A stretch of 64,000 bases of DNA, from assembly GCA_030692565.1 (NCBI GenBank), contig JAUYAO010000041.1, forward strand, positions 62,001 through 126,000, read 5' to 3'. Both the position numbers and the translations under genes were made by a program. Below, in pieces: positions 46,661 through 52,844 of the stretch. The DNA is from Nitrospira sp. (lineage in GTDB: Bacteria > Nitrospirota > Nitrospiria > Nitrospirales > Nitrospiraceae). The notes under the pieces were generated by a model. That model was given only the letters and a program-made list of their open reading frames with translations, made no database searches and was not told the DNA's origin. How positions within the stretch are numbered: position 1 is the first letter of the stretch; every line of letters starts with the position of its first letter.

Positions 46661-46887
46661 TTAAAGAGCATGACCTCGTTGTATTAGGAGCCGCTGTTCC
46701 TGATGAGGGTCTTGTGGCTGGCGATGTGGGGACCGTCGTCCATATTTATCGTGACGGCCAGGCGTTCGAGGTAGAATTCACTACGCTGGAAGGTAAAACC
46801 GCAGCGGTCATCACGGTCGAAGCCTCACAAGTCCGCCCGGTTGGACAACGAGAAATCTCGCACGCCCGCGAACTGGCTCCTAGATGA
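46657..46887 (+). CDS. DUF4926 family protein
   Basis: 76 residues, beta-rich: EHDLVVLGAAVPDEGLVAGDVGT and VVHIYRDGQAFEVEF, typical of DUF4926, which has an SH3-like fold. DUF4926 and DUF6883 genes are often neighbours in my recollection. Translationally coupled to the preceding gene. Candidate antitoxin or immunity protein. Confidence 0.75.
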   Translation: MIKEHDLVVLGAAVPDEGLVAGDVGTVVHIYRDGQAFEVEFTTLEGKTAAVITVEASQVRPVGQREISHARELAPR

Positions 46888-46899
46888 TTTAGGAGCCAG
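46873..46899. other. Perfect 10-bp hairpin at the DUF4926 3' end
   Basis: CTGGCTCCTA-GATGATT-TAGGAGCCAG; the DUF4926 stop codon lies in the loop. No T-run follows, so termination is uncertain. Confidence 0.55.
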
Positions 46900-46929
46900 C
46901 ATAGAAAGGAAAAAGAGATGGTAAAAAGA

Positions 46930-46973
46930 GATGGGGTCATTAAAAAGAGATGGGGTCATTGCTTGACTTTGCA
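46930..46973 (+). repeat. REP/RAYT end sequence, copy R2 with tandem partial copy
   Basis: GATGGGGTCATT occurs at 46930 and again at 46949, each preceded by AAAAAGA; the second continues GCTTGACTTTGCA. So the outer 12 bases plus about 7 flanking bases are tandemly duplicated. It lies between the DUF4926 and DUF4258 cassettes. Confidence 0.9.
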
Positions 46974-47168
46974 TCTTGACCGCCACGCTTCCATGATGGA
47001 GGTCCCTTTCTCTAACTCATCCCACTTCTCAGCAGCGGTAGACCCTACCACCTTGTTACGTTCAGCAATGCCCCCTTCTTGAAAATCTGGGCCATTGACT
47101 CCGTCTAGACTCCATCTTATAAGCTTACGGCGTTGACGCTTCCGAACCTGGACAGGAACTACCAATAG

Positions 47169-47486
47169 ATGGATGAGGCTGAAGTTCGTCGATGTGCGGC
47201 CAATTGCCGATTCACGGACCACGCTCGAAAGGAGATGGACGAAGAGCCTTTGGGCCGCATTCACCTCGAAGAAGTCTTGCAGATAATCGAGACCGGTGAG
47301 ATCATCGAACAGTATCTTGACGATACCCCGTATGCGAGCTGTCTTCTCTTGGGATACACGCGATCCGGGAGGCCGCTCCATCTCGTCTGTGCGCCGGTTT
47401 CTGCTGAGGAGCGGTTAATCGTGATCACGACCTACCAGCCTGACCCAATCCGATGGGAACTGGATTTGCGAAGGAGGAAGCGCTAA
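47169..47486 (+). CDS. DUF4258 family toxin
   Basis: 105 residues: RFTDHARKEMDEEPLGRIHLEEVLQ, TGEIIEQY, LLGYTRSGRPLHLVCAP and VITTYQPDPIRWE, the DUF4258 (RelE/MqsR-like) pattern. Its stop overlaps the start of a YgiT-type zinc-finger gene (TAATG), the usual order of such toxin-antitoxin pairs. The region from R2 to here is duplicated downstream of R3, where the copy is truncated. Confidence 0.85.
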   Translation: MDEAEVRRCAANCRFTDHARKEMDEEPLGRIHLEEVLQIIETGEIIEQYLDDTPYASCLLLGYTRSGRPLHLVCAPVSAEERLIVITTYQPDPIRWELDLRRRKR

Positions 47487-47716
47487 TGCACTGCGTCATC
47501 TGCAAGAGAGGCACGGTCAAATCGGGAACAGTCCAGGCGGAGCTTCGAGTCGGAACCGACCACCTCATGGTGCCGGTAGAAACGGAGGTGTGTGACGAAT
47601 GTGGGGAGGCCTATTACTCAACCGAGACTATGCGGCATCTCGAACAAGTGCGCGAAAACTTCCTCCGCAAAGTTATCGTTCCGCCCTCGGTCGGACACGT
47701 GTACCAGATTTCTTGA
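47486..47716 (+). CDS. YgiT-type zinc finger antitoxin (MqsA-like N-domain)
   Basis: 76 residues from ATG 47486, with GGAGGAAG upstream. Two CxxC pairs (CVICKRG and CDECGEAYY) form the YgiT zinc ribbon; the tail (EQVRENFLRKVI) is helical. It lacks the XRE DNA-binding domain of full MqsA. Partner of the DUF4258 toxin. Confidence 0.87.
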   Translation: MHCVICKRGTVKSGTVQAELRVGTDHLMVPVETEVCDECGEAYYSTETMRHLEQVRENFLRKVIVPPSVGHVYQIS

Positions 47717-47757
47717 CGATCACTGGAAAACTTCTAAGCGAGGGAAAGAGGGAAATG

Positions 47758-47782
47758 GATGGGGTCATTGCTTGGCTTTGCA
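47758..47782 (+). repeat. REP/RAYT end sequence, copy R3
   Basis: Same as R1 except for one change (TTGGCT for TTGACT). Followed by DNA homologous to that after R2 (47783 onward versus 46974 onward), so R2 and R3 begin duplicated units. Confidence 0.88.
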
Positions 47783-48006
47783 CCTCGGCACCACGCTCCC
47801 ATGATGGAGCTTCCCTCTCCAATTCCTCATCCCGCTTCTCTGCTGCACCACCTCTCACGGTGGCACGTTCCGCAATGACCGCTGCTTGACAGTCCGCTGC
47901 CATTGACTCTGTCTACGCTCCATTTTATACGCTTACGCGTGGAGCGTTCGCCATGAATCGGCTTACGCCGCTGACGATTTCAGGCCTGGATAGAAATTGC
48001 CCATAG

Positions 48007-48156
48007 ATGGATGAGACTGCCGTGCGTCGAGGTGCGGCCAATTGTCGATTTACGGATCACGCTCGAAAGGAGATGGACGAAGAGCCTTTGGGCCGCATTC
48101 ACGTCGAAGAAGTCTTGCAGATTATCGAGACCTGGAAGAAGAACAATGGGGTGTGA
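48007..48156 (+). pseudogene. Truncated copy of the DUF4258 gene
   Basis: 49 codons closely matching the first ~44 residues of the 47169 protein (RFTDHARKEMDEEPLGRIHVEEVLQIIET), then a switch at GAGACCTGGAAGAA into sequence that also occurs at 51239, ending at TGA. The C-terminal toxin core and its antitoxin are missing. The junction looks like recombination with a higA-linked segment. Confidence 0.85.
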
Positions 48157-48208
48157 GTATTGACCGAACCGCTTAGCCTTGTATTGCTTTCGTCCTACCG
48201 GCCTCAGT

Positions 48209-48475
48209 CTAAGCAGCGGTCAGCGGGGAGATGTGATTGATCGTACCCTTGATGTTCCGCGCAGCCTCCCACAAGTCCACCGCACGCTGGGCATTCAACC
48301 AGAATTCAGGGCTGTTGCCGAATAAACGAGAGAGTCGCAACGCCATCTCAGGACTCACCGCACGCCGCTCCCGCAGCAACTCATTCACCGTCTGGCGAGA
48401 CACCCGAAGAGACTTGGCAAAGCTGGATACGGTCAGGCCATACTCCGGCAAAAAATCCTCCCGCAGAAGGAGCAA
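48209..48475 (-). pseudogene. higA: higA truncated at its 5' end by a REP copy
   Basis: Matches the HigA at 51320 from REDFLPEYGLT to the stop with one substitution, but the first ~20 residues and the higB partner are gone; the break is at the R4 repeat. A TTG could restart translation at 48475. The helix-turn-helix (SSFAKSLRVSRQTVNELL) is intact, so a truncated antitoxin could still be made. Confidence 0.82.
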
Positions 48476-48477
48476 AA

Positions 48478-48522
48478 GATGGGGTCATTAAGCAAAAGAT
48501 GGGGTCATTGCTTGACTTTGCA
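48478..48522 (+). repeat. REP/RAYT end sequence, copy R4 with tandem partial copy
   Basis: GATGGGGTCATT at 48478 and 48499, each preceded by AGCAAAA; the second continues GCTTGACTTTGCA. As in R2, the outer bases plus ~7 bases of flank are duplicated, but with a different flank. Confidence 0.9.
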
Positions 48523-48640
48523 CTGCGCTCTGCCTACGCTCCGCCCCCATGGCTCGCCAACTTCGTATGGAATACTCCGCCGTCCCGGAGGGGAACAAGG
48601 AACTTGTTCCCCTCCCATCGTACGAAACGCGATGACCAAA
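48523..48640 (+). mobile_element. Deletion derivative of the RAYT element with a REP-like hairpin
   Basis: After R4 the DNA follows the left end of the RAYT element (CTGCGCTCTGCCTACGCTCC and the first codons MARQLRMEY), then diverges. A perfect 13-bp hairpin, GGAGGGGAACAAG-GAA-CTTGTTCCCCTCC, lies at 48587-48615. GGAG at the 5' foot is like the tetranucleotide found at REP hairpins. This looks like a non-autonomous relative of the element. Confidence 0.65.
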
Positions 48641-48748
48641 GAAATCGGCGACGACCTCGAGGCCGCCCTCGAACAGTTCCGGCTCAGTCACTGCCGACTT
48701 TGGCGATGGCGCGATGTCCGCGGATAATCCGAGCGAGATGCAGCCGAC

Positions 48749-49060
48749 ATGAAGATCATTCGCTCCATTGCTGGAATTCCTATTCGTCTGACTACCGAGC
48801 GCTTTGGGCATATCGCCAAGCGGCACCCTGAAATGGCGGATCAACAAGACCGTATTCTGGAGACCTTGGGGGCGCCTGATTACGTTCAAGAGGGCGACAG
48901 CGGAACCTGTATTGCTGTAAAGTCGTATCCGAACACGCCGTTGTCCCAGAAGTCTTGCGCGGTGGTGTATCGGGAACTGAACGACGTGGACGGATTTGTC
49001 GTCACCGAGTATTTCACGAGCAGGCCCGCTGTCTGGAGGAGGATTCTATGGAAGCCGTGA
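48749..49060 (+). CDS. Putative PBECR/RelE-like nuclease toxin
   Basis: 103 residues: PIRLTTERFGHIAKRHPEM, ILETLGAPDYVQEG and a C-terminal VVTEYFTSRPAVWRR. The pattern (RLTxERxxHI..HPEM) recalls the phage-barnase-EndoU-ColicinE5/D-RelE-like nuclease group. The exact family was not verified. It overlaps the DUF2283 gene by 13 bases, the usual toxin-antitoxin arrangement. Confidence 0.65.
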   Translation: MKIIRSIAGIPIRLTTERFGHIAKRHPEMADQQDRILETLGAPDYVQEGDSGTCIAVKSYPNTPLSQKSCAVVYRELNDVDGFVVTEYFTSRPAVWRRILWKP

Positions 49061-49275
49061 AGGTATTTGATAAGAAAGATGTGCCTCTCGATTGGGAATA
49101 CGATGACGATGCCGACACGCTCTATTTGAGTTTCGGCAAACCGAAGGCAGCTACGGGCCTCGATATCGGACAAGGCGTCATTGTTCGCTACGATGAACAG
49201 GCGTGCGAGGTGGTGGGGTTGACCATCGTCGGAGTCGGACGCCGGCTGGAAGAATACGTCAAGACGAAGGCCTGA
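49048..49275 (+). CDS. DUF2283 family antitoxin-like protein
   Basis: 75 residues from ATG 49048 (GGAGGA upstream). DUF2283 pattern: WEYDDDADTLYLSFGKPK, DIGQGVIVRYDE and VVGLTIVG. These small beta proteins commonly follow toxin-like genes and are predicted antitoxins. Overlaps the preceding gene. R5 begins about 20 bases after its stop. Confidence 0.83.
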   Translation: MEAVKVFDKKDVPLDWEYDDDADTLYLSFGKPKAATGLDIGQGVIVRYDEQACEVVGLTIVGVGRRLEEYVKTKA

Positions 49276-49294
49276 AGACGAATAAAAAGAAAGA

Positions 49295-50292
49295 GATGGG
49301 GTCATTGCTTGACTTTGCGCTGCGCTCTGCCTACGCTCCGCCCCCATGGCTCGCCAACTGCGCGTGGAATATCCCGGCGCACTCTACCACCTCACCGCGC
49401 GCGGCAATGATCAGCAACCGATCTTTCACGACGAGACCGACCGGCAGCATTTCCTGACATTGTTCGGTGACGAAATCCTCCAACAGCACTGGCGCTGTTA
49501 TGCCTATTGCCTGATGGGCAATCACTATCATCTGCTGCTCGAAACGCCTGAACCGAACCTGAGTCGCGGCATGCGACGCCTCAATGGGTCTTATACCCAG
49601 CGCTTTAATTGGCGACATCGCCGGGTCGGCCATCTGCTGCAAGGCCGATTCAAAAGTCTGGTCGTGGAGCGGGAAAGTTATCTCCTGGAACTCTGTCGGT
49701 ATGTGGTGCTGAATCCCGTTCGGGCGGGAATGGTTGTGGCTCCGCAGGAATGGATGTGGAGCAGTTATGGGGCGACGGCGGGGCTGCGCACGGCGCCGCC
49801 GTGGCTAGATGTGACGAGCGTGCTCGGTCTGTTTGATGCAGCCCAAGACCGGGCTCGGCAGCACTATCAGCAGTTCGTCGCGGACGGCGTCGGACGTCCG
49901 TCACCGTGGGCTCAAATCACCGGCCAGATTTTTTTAGGAAGCCCGGCATTTCGGGAGCGCATGGCCACGCTCCTGCCTGATCAACGACCGGCGAATGTAC
50001 CCTTAGCGCAAACTGATCCGACGCGGCTGGACGCGAGAGAAATCCTGAATCACGTCGCGGCAGTCTATGGGATTTCGACCGCAGCCATGGTCGCTCGTAC
50101 GCATCGAGAGGCCTACCAGACCGCTGTGTGGTTGTTGCGACGCGCCGCGAACGAACCGTTGAACCTGGTTGCCGTGCGATTCGGCGTGTCCGCTTCGCGG
50201 ATTTCGAAAATTCAAGACTCGGTTGAATCGACGCCCCTCACACCTCAGCAGCAAACGGTAATGGAGCGGTGCAAAGTCAAGCAATGACCCCA
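49295..50292 (+). mobile_element. Complete RAYT (REP-associated tyrosine transposase) element
   Basis: About 1 kb bounded by inverted copies of TGGGGTCATTGCTTGACTTT plus three more bases: R5 at 49295 on the left and R6 (complement) at 50270-50292 on the right. It encloses one transposase gene whose last codons lie inside R6. A 13-bp tandem repeat (CACTTCTGTGCTA) starts at the right edge. The element interrupts a third He_PIG gene. Outer-end copies R1-R4 occur upstream in the same orientation as R5. Confidence 0.85.
49346..50287 (+). CDS. REP-associated tyrosine transposase (IS200-like Y1 family)
   Basis: 313 residues. N-terminal Y1 (HUH) domain: MARQLRVEYPGALYHLTARG, HUH motif GNHYHLLLE (His60, His62) and the catalytic Tyr119 in CRYVVLNPVRAGM. 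The C-terminal half holds a DnaA-C-like helix-turn-helix (REILNHVAAVYG, AVRFGVSASRISKIQ). RAYTs bind and cleave single-stranded REP sequences. The reading frame ends in CKVKQ, encoded by the inverted terminal repeat, which also supplies its stop codon. All motifs are intact. Confidence 0.93.
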   Translation: MARQLRVEYPGALYHLTARGNDQQPIFHDETDRQHFLTLFGDEILQQHWRCYAYCLMGNHYHLLLETPEPNLSRGMRRLNGSYTQRFNWRHRRVGHLLQGRFKSLVVERESYLLELCRYVVLNPVRAGMVVAPQEWMWSSYGATAGLRTAPPWLDVTSVLGLFDAAQDRARQHYQQFVADGVGRPSPWAQITGQIFLGSPAFRERMATLLPDQRPANVPLAQTDPTRLDAREILNHVAAVYGISTAAMVARTHREAYQTAVWLLRRAANEPLNLVAVRFGVSASRISKIQDSVESTPLTPQQQTVMERCKVKQ

Positions 50293-50819
50293 CTTCTGTG
50301 CTACACTTCTGTGCTCCACTCGCAGCCACCGGGGGCACTTTGCCCTATTCCTGGTCAGTAACTCCGGCCTTGCCTAGTGGGTTGGTATTGAATGTCGTCT
50401 CTCCTGGAACCATAAGTGGTACGCCGCTCAGTGGTAGCGCTGGGACAAAGACCTATACCTTTACAGTCACAGATTCCACTTCACCGTTTAATCAAACAGC
50501 AACCAAGCTATTCTCTTTGACGATCAACCTTACGGTGCCCACGTTAGCAATCACATTTCCAACAGGCTCCACACTTCCAGACGCAAATGTAAACACCCTC
50601 TATCGTCAAACACTCCTCGCTTCAGGCGGCACCCCTCCCTACACATGGTCTGTCTCTCCTGCTCTGCCCACGTGGCTCCAGCTTGATGCCGCCACCGGAA
50701 TACTTACCGGTACGCCGACAGCCACAGCCACAATCACCCGAACATACACCGTTCGCGATTCTACATTGCCGACCAACCTCACCACTCCACGATCGATCAC
50801 CATTCGCGTAAGAAACTAG
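50293..50819 (+). pseudogene. C-terminal fragment of a third He_PIG protein
   Basis: Open frame of ~173 codons carrying one and a half He_PIG repeats (ATGGTLPYSWSVTPALPSGL, ASGGTPPYTWSVSPALPTWL) and a natural stop. It has no signal peptide, start or lipobox: the 5' part is absent up to the RAYT right end. The stop is followed, after ~17 bases, by the second duplicated dnaE promoter and head, just as for the intact gene at 43809. Confidence 0.82.
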
Positions 50820-50836
50820 CCATCTCCTCCATCGGT

Positions 50837-50944
50837 TTCACTTCCCCTTCCCTGCCCTCCGAGAATCCGGCCATGGCTTCGTCCTTCGTCCATCTTCATC
50901 TGCACACCCAATTCAGCCTTCTCGACGGCGCTCAATCAGATTGA
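50837..50944 (+). pseudogene. dnaE: Duplicated dnaE promoter and 5' end (copy 2)
   Basis: Promoter remnant TTCACT-18-GAGAAT (key -35 and -10 bases changed), then at 50873 MASSFVHLHLHTQFSLLDGA with synonymous differences from dnaE, the same extra C as copy 1, and a stop at 50942. Without the C it continues as NQIEP like DnaE. The shared insertion shows copies 1 and 2 derive from one another. Confidence 0.9.
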
Positions 50945-50961
50945 ACCACGACCCCCTGCAC

Positions 50962-51180
50962 TTAGGACGCCCACTTCAACTCGAGCTTCTTGTGATGGAC
51001 GGCACAGTCCCGCAAATACAGGTTGATCAGGTTCTGATACGGCATGCCGAGGTCGGTCGCGATCCCCTTGAAATACGCCACTGTCGTTTTATCCAGACGA
51101 ATGGTGATCGGCTGTTTTAATTTCGAACTGTACGGGTTCCGCACCCCCTTCATCTTCGAGAAGTCGTACTGCGCTCTCAT
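50962..51180 (-). CDS. BrnA-type antitoxin without adjacent toxin
   Basis: 72 residues from ATG 51180 with GGAGGTGA upstream. Pattern: MKGVRNPYSSKLKQPITIRLDKTTVAYFKGIATDLGMPYQNLINLYLRDCA, of which the RLDKTTVAYF and LINLYL parts are the ribbon-helix-helix core of BrnA. No BrnT reading frame is next to it on either side, so it is an orphan or regulates another module. Confidence 0.82.
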   Translation of the reverse strand: MRAQYDFSKMKGVRNPYSSKLKQPITIRLDKTTVAYFKGIATDLGMPYQNLINLYLRDCAVHHKKLELKWAS

Positions 51181-51319
51181 CTCGTCACCTCCGGTAGTGT
51201 GCTGATTCCTGTCGAGTGGCTTTTCTGGCAGATTAGCGAGACCTGGAAGAAACACAATGGGGCGCGAGTATTGCCCGAACCACTTAGTCTTGTATTAGTT
51301 TCGTCCTACAAGCATTAGT

Positions 51320-51634
51320 CTAAGCAGCGGTCAGCGGGGAGATGTGATTGATCGTATCTTTGATGTTCCGCGCAGCCTCCCACAAGTCCACCGCACGCTG
51401 GGCATTCAACCAGAATTCAGGACTGTTGCCGAATAAGCGAGAGAGTCGCAACGCCATCTCAGGACTCACTGCACGCCGTTCCCGCAGCAACTCATTCACC
51501 GTCTGGCGAGACACCCGAAGAGATTTGGCAAAGCTGGATACGGTCAAGCCATACTCCGGCAAGAAATCCTCCCGCAGCATCACCCCAGGATGCGTGGGCC
51601 GGACTTTACGCTCTCGCTTGTTGGGGATGCTCAT
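51320..51634 (-). CDS. higA: HigA family antitoxin
   Basis: 104 residues, complete. XRE helix-turn-helix (SSFAKSLRVSRQTVNELLRERRAVS), preceded by RPTHPGVMLREDFLPEYGLT, the HigA signature. Ribosome-binding site GGAGAGGTG before the ATG. It follows higB by 13 bases (toxin first), the normal HigBA order. Two damaged copies lie at 45870 and 48209. Confidence 0.93.
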   Translation of the reverse strand: MSIPNKRERKVRPTHPGVMLREDFLPEYGLTVSSFAKSLRVSRQTVNELLRERRAVSPEMALRLSRLFGNSPEFWLNAQRAVDLWEAARNIKDTINHISPLTAA

Positions 51635-51647
51635 CGTACACCTCTCC

Positions 51648-51929
51648 TCAATGATAATCGGCTATCTCAACCTCGTACGCATCGCCATCTTCAAATCGAA
51701 AGCACACTCGCCATTGGTCGTTGATGGAAATCGAATATTGCCCAGCCCGGTCTCGTTCCAATTTGTGAAGTCGATTGCTCGGAAGTACAGATAGCTCAGT
51801 TACGCTCGTCGCGAGATCAAGATATTCCAGTTTCCGTACTGCCCGCTCCCAGATTCCCGGAGGAAAGCGCTTCGACTTACCGCTCTCGTACAGCTCCCTC
51901 GTACGCCTGTCGGCAAAGGTCTTGATCAC
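51648..51929 (-). CDS. higB: HigB family toxin
   Basis: 93 residues from GTG 51929: IKTFADRRTRELYESGKSKRF, AVRKLEYLDLATSVTELSVLPSNRLHKLE and the C-terminal GQYSISINDQWRVCFRFEDGDAYEVEIADYH block, of which short parts (QWRVCFRF, VEIADYH) are the RelE-like HigB core. Ribosome-dependent mRNA endonuclease. A longer frame to 52058 is disfavoured: a near-perfect promoter ends six bases before the GTG. Confidence 0.92.
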   Translation of the reverse strand: MIKTFADRRTRELYESGKSKRFPPGIWERAVRKLEYLDLATSVTELSVLPSNRLHKLERDRAGQYSISINDQWRVCFRFEDGDAYEVEIADYH

Positions 51930-51935
51930 GCGGAA

Positions 51936-51964
51936 AGTGTAATGCCATACGTGACACCTGTCAA
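51936..51964 (-). promoter_or_regulatory. higBA promoter with no leader
   Basis: On the minus strand TTGACA, 17-base spacer, TACACT, then 6 bases and the higB GTG. The spacer holds an imperfect dyad (GTGTCA...TTACAC) that could be the HigA site. No ribosome-binding site can fit. Confidence 0.65.
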
Positions 51965-52051
51965 CCTCGGCTCGAACCGGCGGGTAGCAACAGTCGCACA
52001 GGACCGTTTCACGGGGCGTGGCAGGGATCTTCATCTCGCTCATTGCCCGCC

Positions 52052-52080
52052 TTGACATACTGACACTTCATGAGTATGCT
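52052..52080 (+). promoter_or_regulatory. vapBC promoter with operator dyad and no leader
   Basis: TTGACA (52052-52057), 17-base spacer, TATGCT (52075-52080), then 7 bases to the vapB ATG. An inverted repeat CATACT-11-AGTATG (52056-52078) spans the promoter, as expected for VapB autoregulation. Confidence 0.68.
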
Positions 52081-52087
52081 TTGACGC

Positions 52088-52339
52088 ATGCGTACAACGA
52101 TCCGACTCGATGATCAGCTCCTAAAATCTGCAAAACGCTTGGCCCGCGACACAGGCACCTCATTGACCGCGGTCATTGAAGATGCGCTTCGTCAGATTCT
52201 GTCTCGCCGAGCGATCAAGCAGCCACGTAATCCTGTGAAACTCACCACGGTCTCAGGCCTCGGAGTCCGCCCCGGTGTGGACCTAGATGATTCCTCAGCT
52301 CTGCTTGAGCTCATGGAGCAGTCGCATGGTTCTTCTTGA
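52088..52339 (+). CDS. vapB: VapB-type ribbon-helix-helix antitoxin
   Basis: 83 residues. N-terminal ribbon-helix-helix MRTTIRLDDQLLKSAKRLA with the TGTSLTAVIEDALRQIL helix, then a toxin-binding tail ending in SSALLELMEQSHG. It overlaps the vapC start by 14 bases. The start codon sits directly at the expected transcription start. Confidence 0.88.
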   Translation: MRTTIRLDDQLLKSAKRLARDTGTSLTAVIEDALRQILSRRAIKQPRNPVKLTTVSGLGVRPGVDLDDSSALLELMEQSHGSS

Positions 52340-52754
52340 CGTCAATGTACTGGTCTATGCCCACCGCGAGGACTCACCCCGCCACATTGAATATCTCCGC
52401 TGGCTTGAAGATCTCGTCAACTCTGATCATGCCTACGGCCTGTCCGATCTTGTCTTAAGCGGTTTTCTCCGCGTCGTCACCCACCCCAAAGTCTTTAATC
52501 CACCGAGCGGAACCGATAAAGCCTTGGCATTTGCGGAAGAGTTACGAAACCAATCCACCTGCGCCATCATCAACCCCGGCCCACGTCATTGGGACATCTT
52601 TTGCCGCCTGTGCAAGAGCTCAGGGATCAAGGGAAACCTAGTTCCGGATGCCTTCCTTGCTGCCCTGGCTATCGAAAGCGGGAGCGAGTGGGTCACAGCC
52701 GATCGCGACTATCATCGCTTCCCCGGTCTTCGTGTGCGCCACCCGCTTGAGTAG
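52326..52754 (+). CDS. vapC: VapC family PIN-domain toxin
   Basis: 142 residues from ATG 52326. PIN ribonuclease: LLDVNVLVYAHR with Asp5, a central Glu region, and PDAFLAALAIESGSEWVTADRDYHRF with the distal acidic residues. This is the subgroup common in Mycobacterium-like VapCs. Cleaves tRNA or rRNA in characterised members. Last gene before dnaE, same strand. Confidence 0.9.
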   Translation: MVLLDVNVLVYAHREDSPRHIEYLRWLEDLVNSDHAYGLSDLVLSGFLRVVTHPKVFNPPSGTDKALAFAEELRNQSTCAIINPGPRHWDIFCRLCKSSGIKGNLVPDAFLAALAIESGSEWVTADRDYHRFPGLRVRHPLE

Positions 52755-52808
52755 TCCCAGATAAATCCACGCTGTCATGTTGTGTCATCACGATCGCCTT
52801 CCCCTCGT

Positions 52809-52838
52809 TTGACTTCCCCTTCCCCGCCCTCCTAGAAT
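52809..52838 (+). promoter_or_regulatory. dnaE promoter, apparently leaderless
   Basis: TTGACT (52809-52814), 18-base spacer, TAGAAT (52833-52838), then CCGGCC and the ATG at 52845. The expected transcription start falls on or next to the A of ATG. The same module occurs at 45038 and 50837. Confidence 0.65.
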
Positions 52839-52844
52839 CCGGCC

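Noticed and set aside
46956-47381. 141-residue minus-strand ORF ending CKVKQ
   Set aside because: Most of it is antisense to the DUF4258 gene; the CKVKQ end is simply the REP repeat read in reverse. No family pattern.
51930-52058. N-terminal extension of higB
   Set aside because: It contains a consensus promoter reading toward GTG 51929, and the translated residues do not fit HigB.
45146-52770. Integron cassette array
   Set aside because: No tyrosine integrase, attI or attC-like fold was seen; the boundary repeat equals the RAYT end instead.
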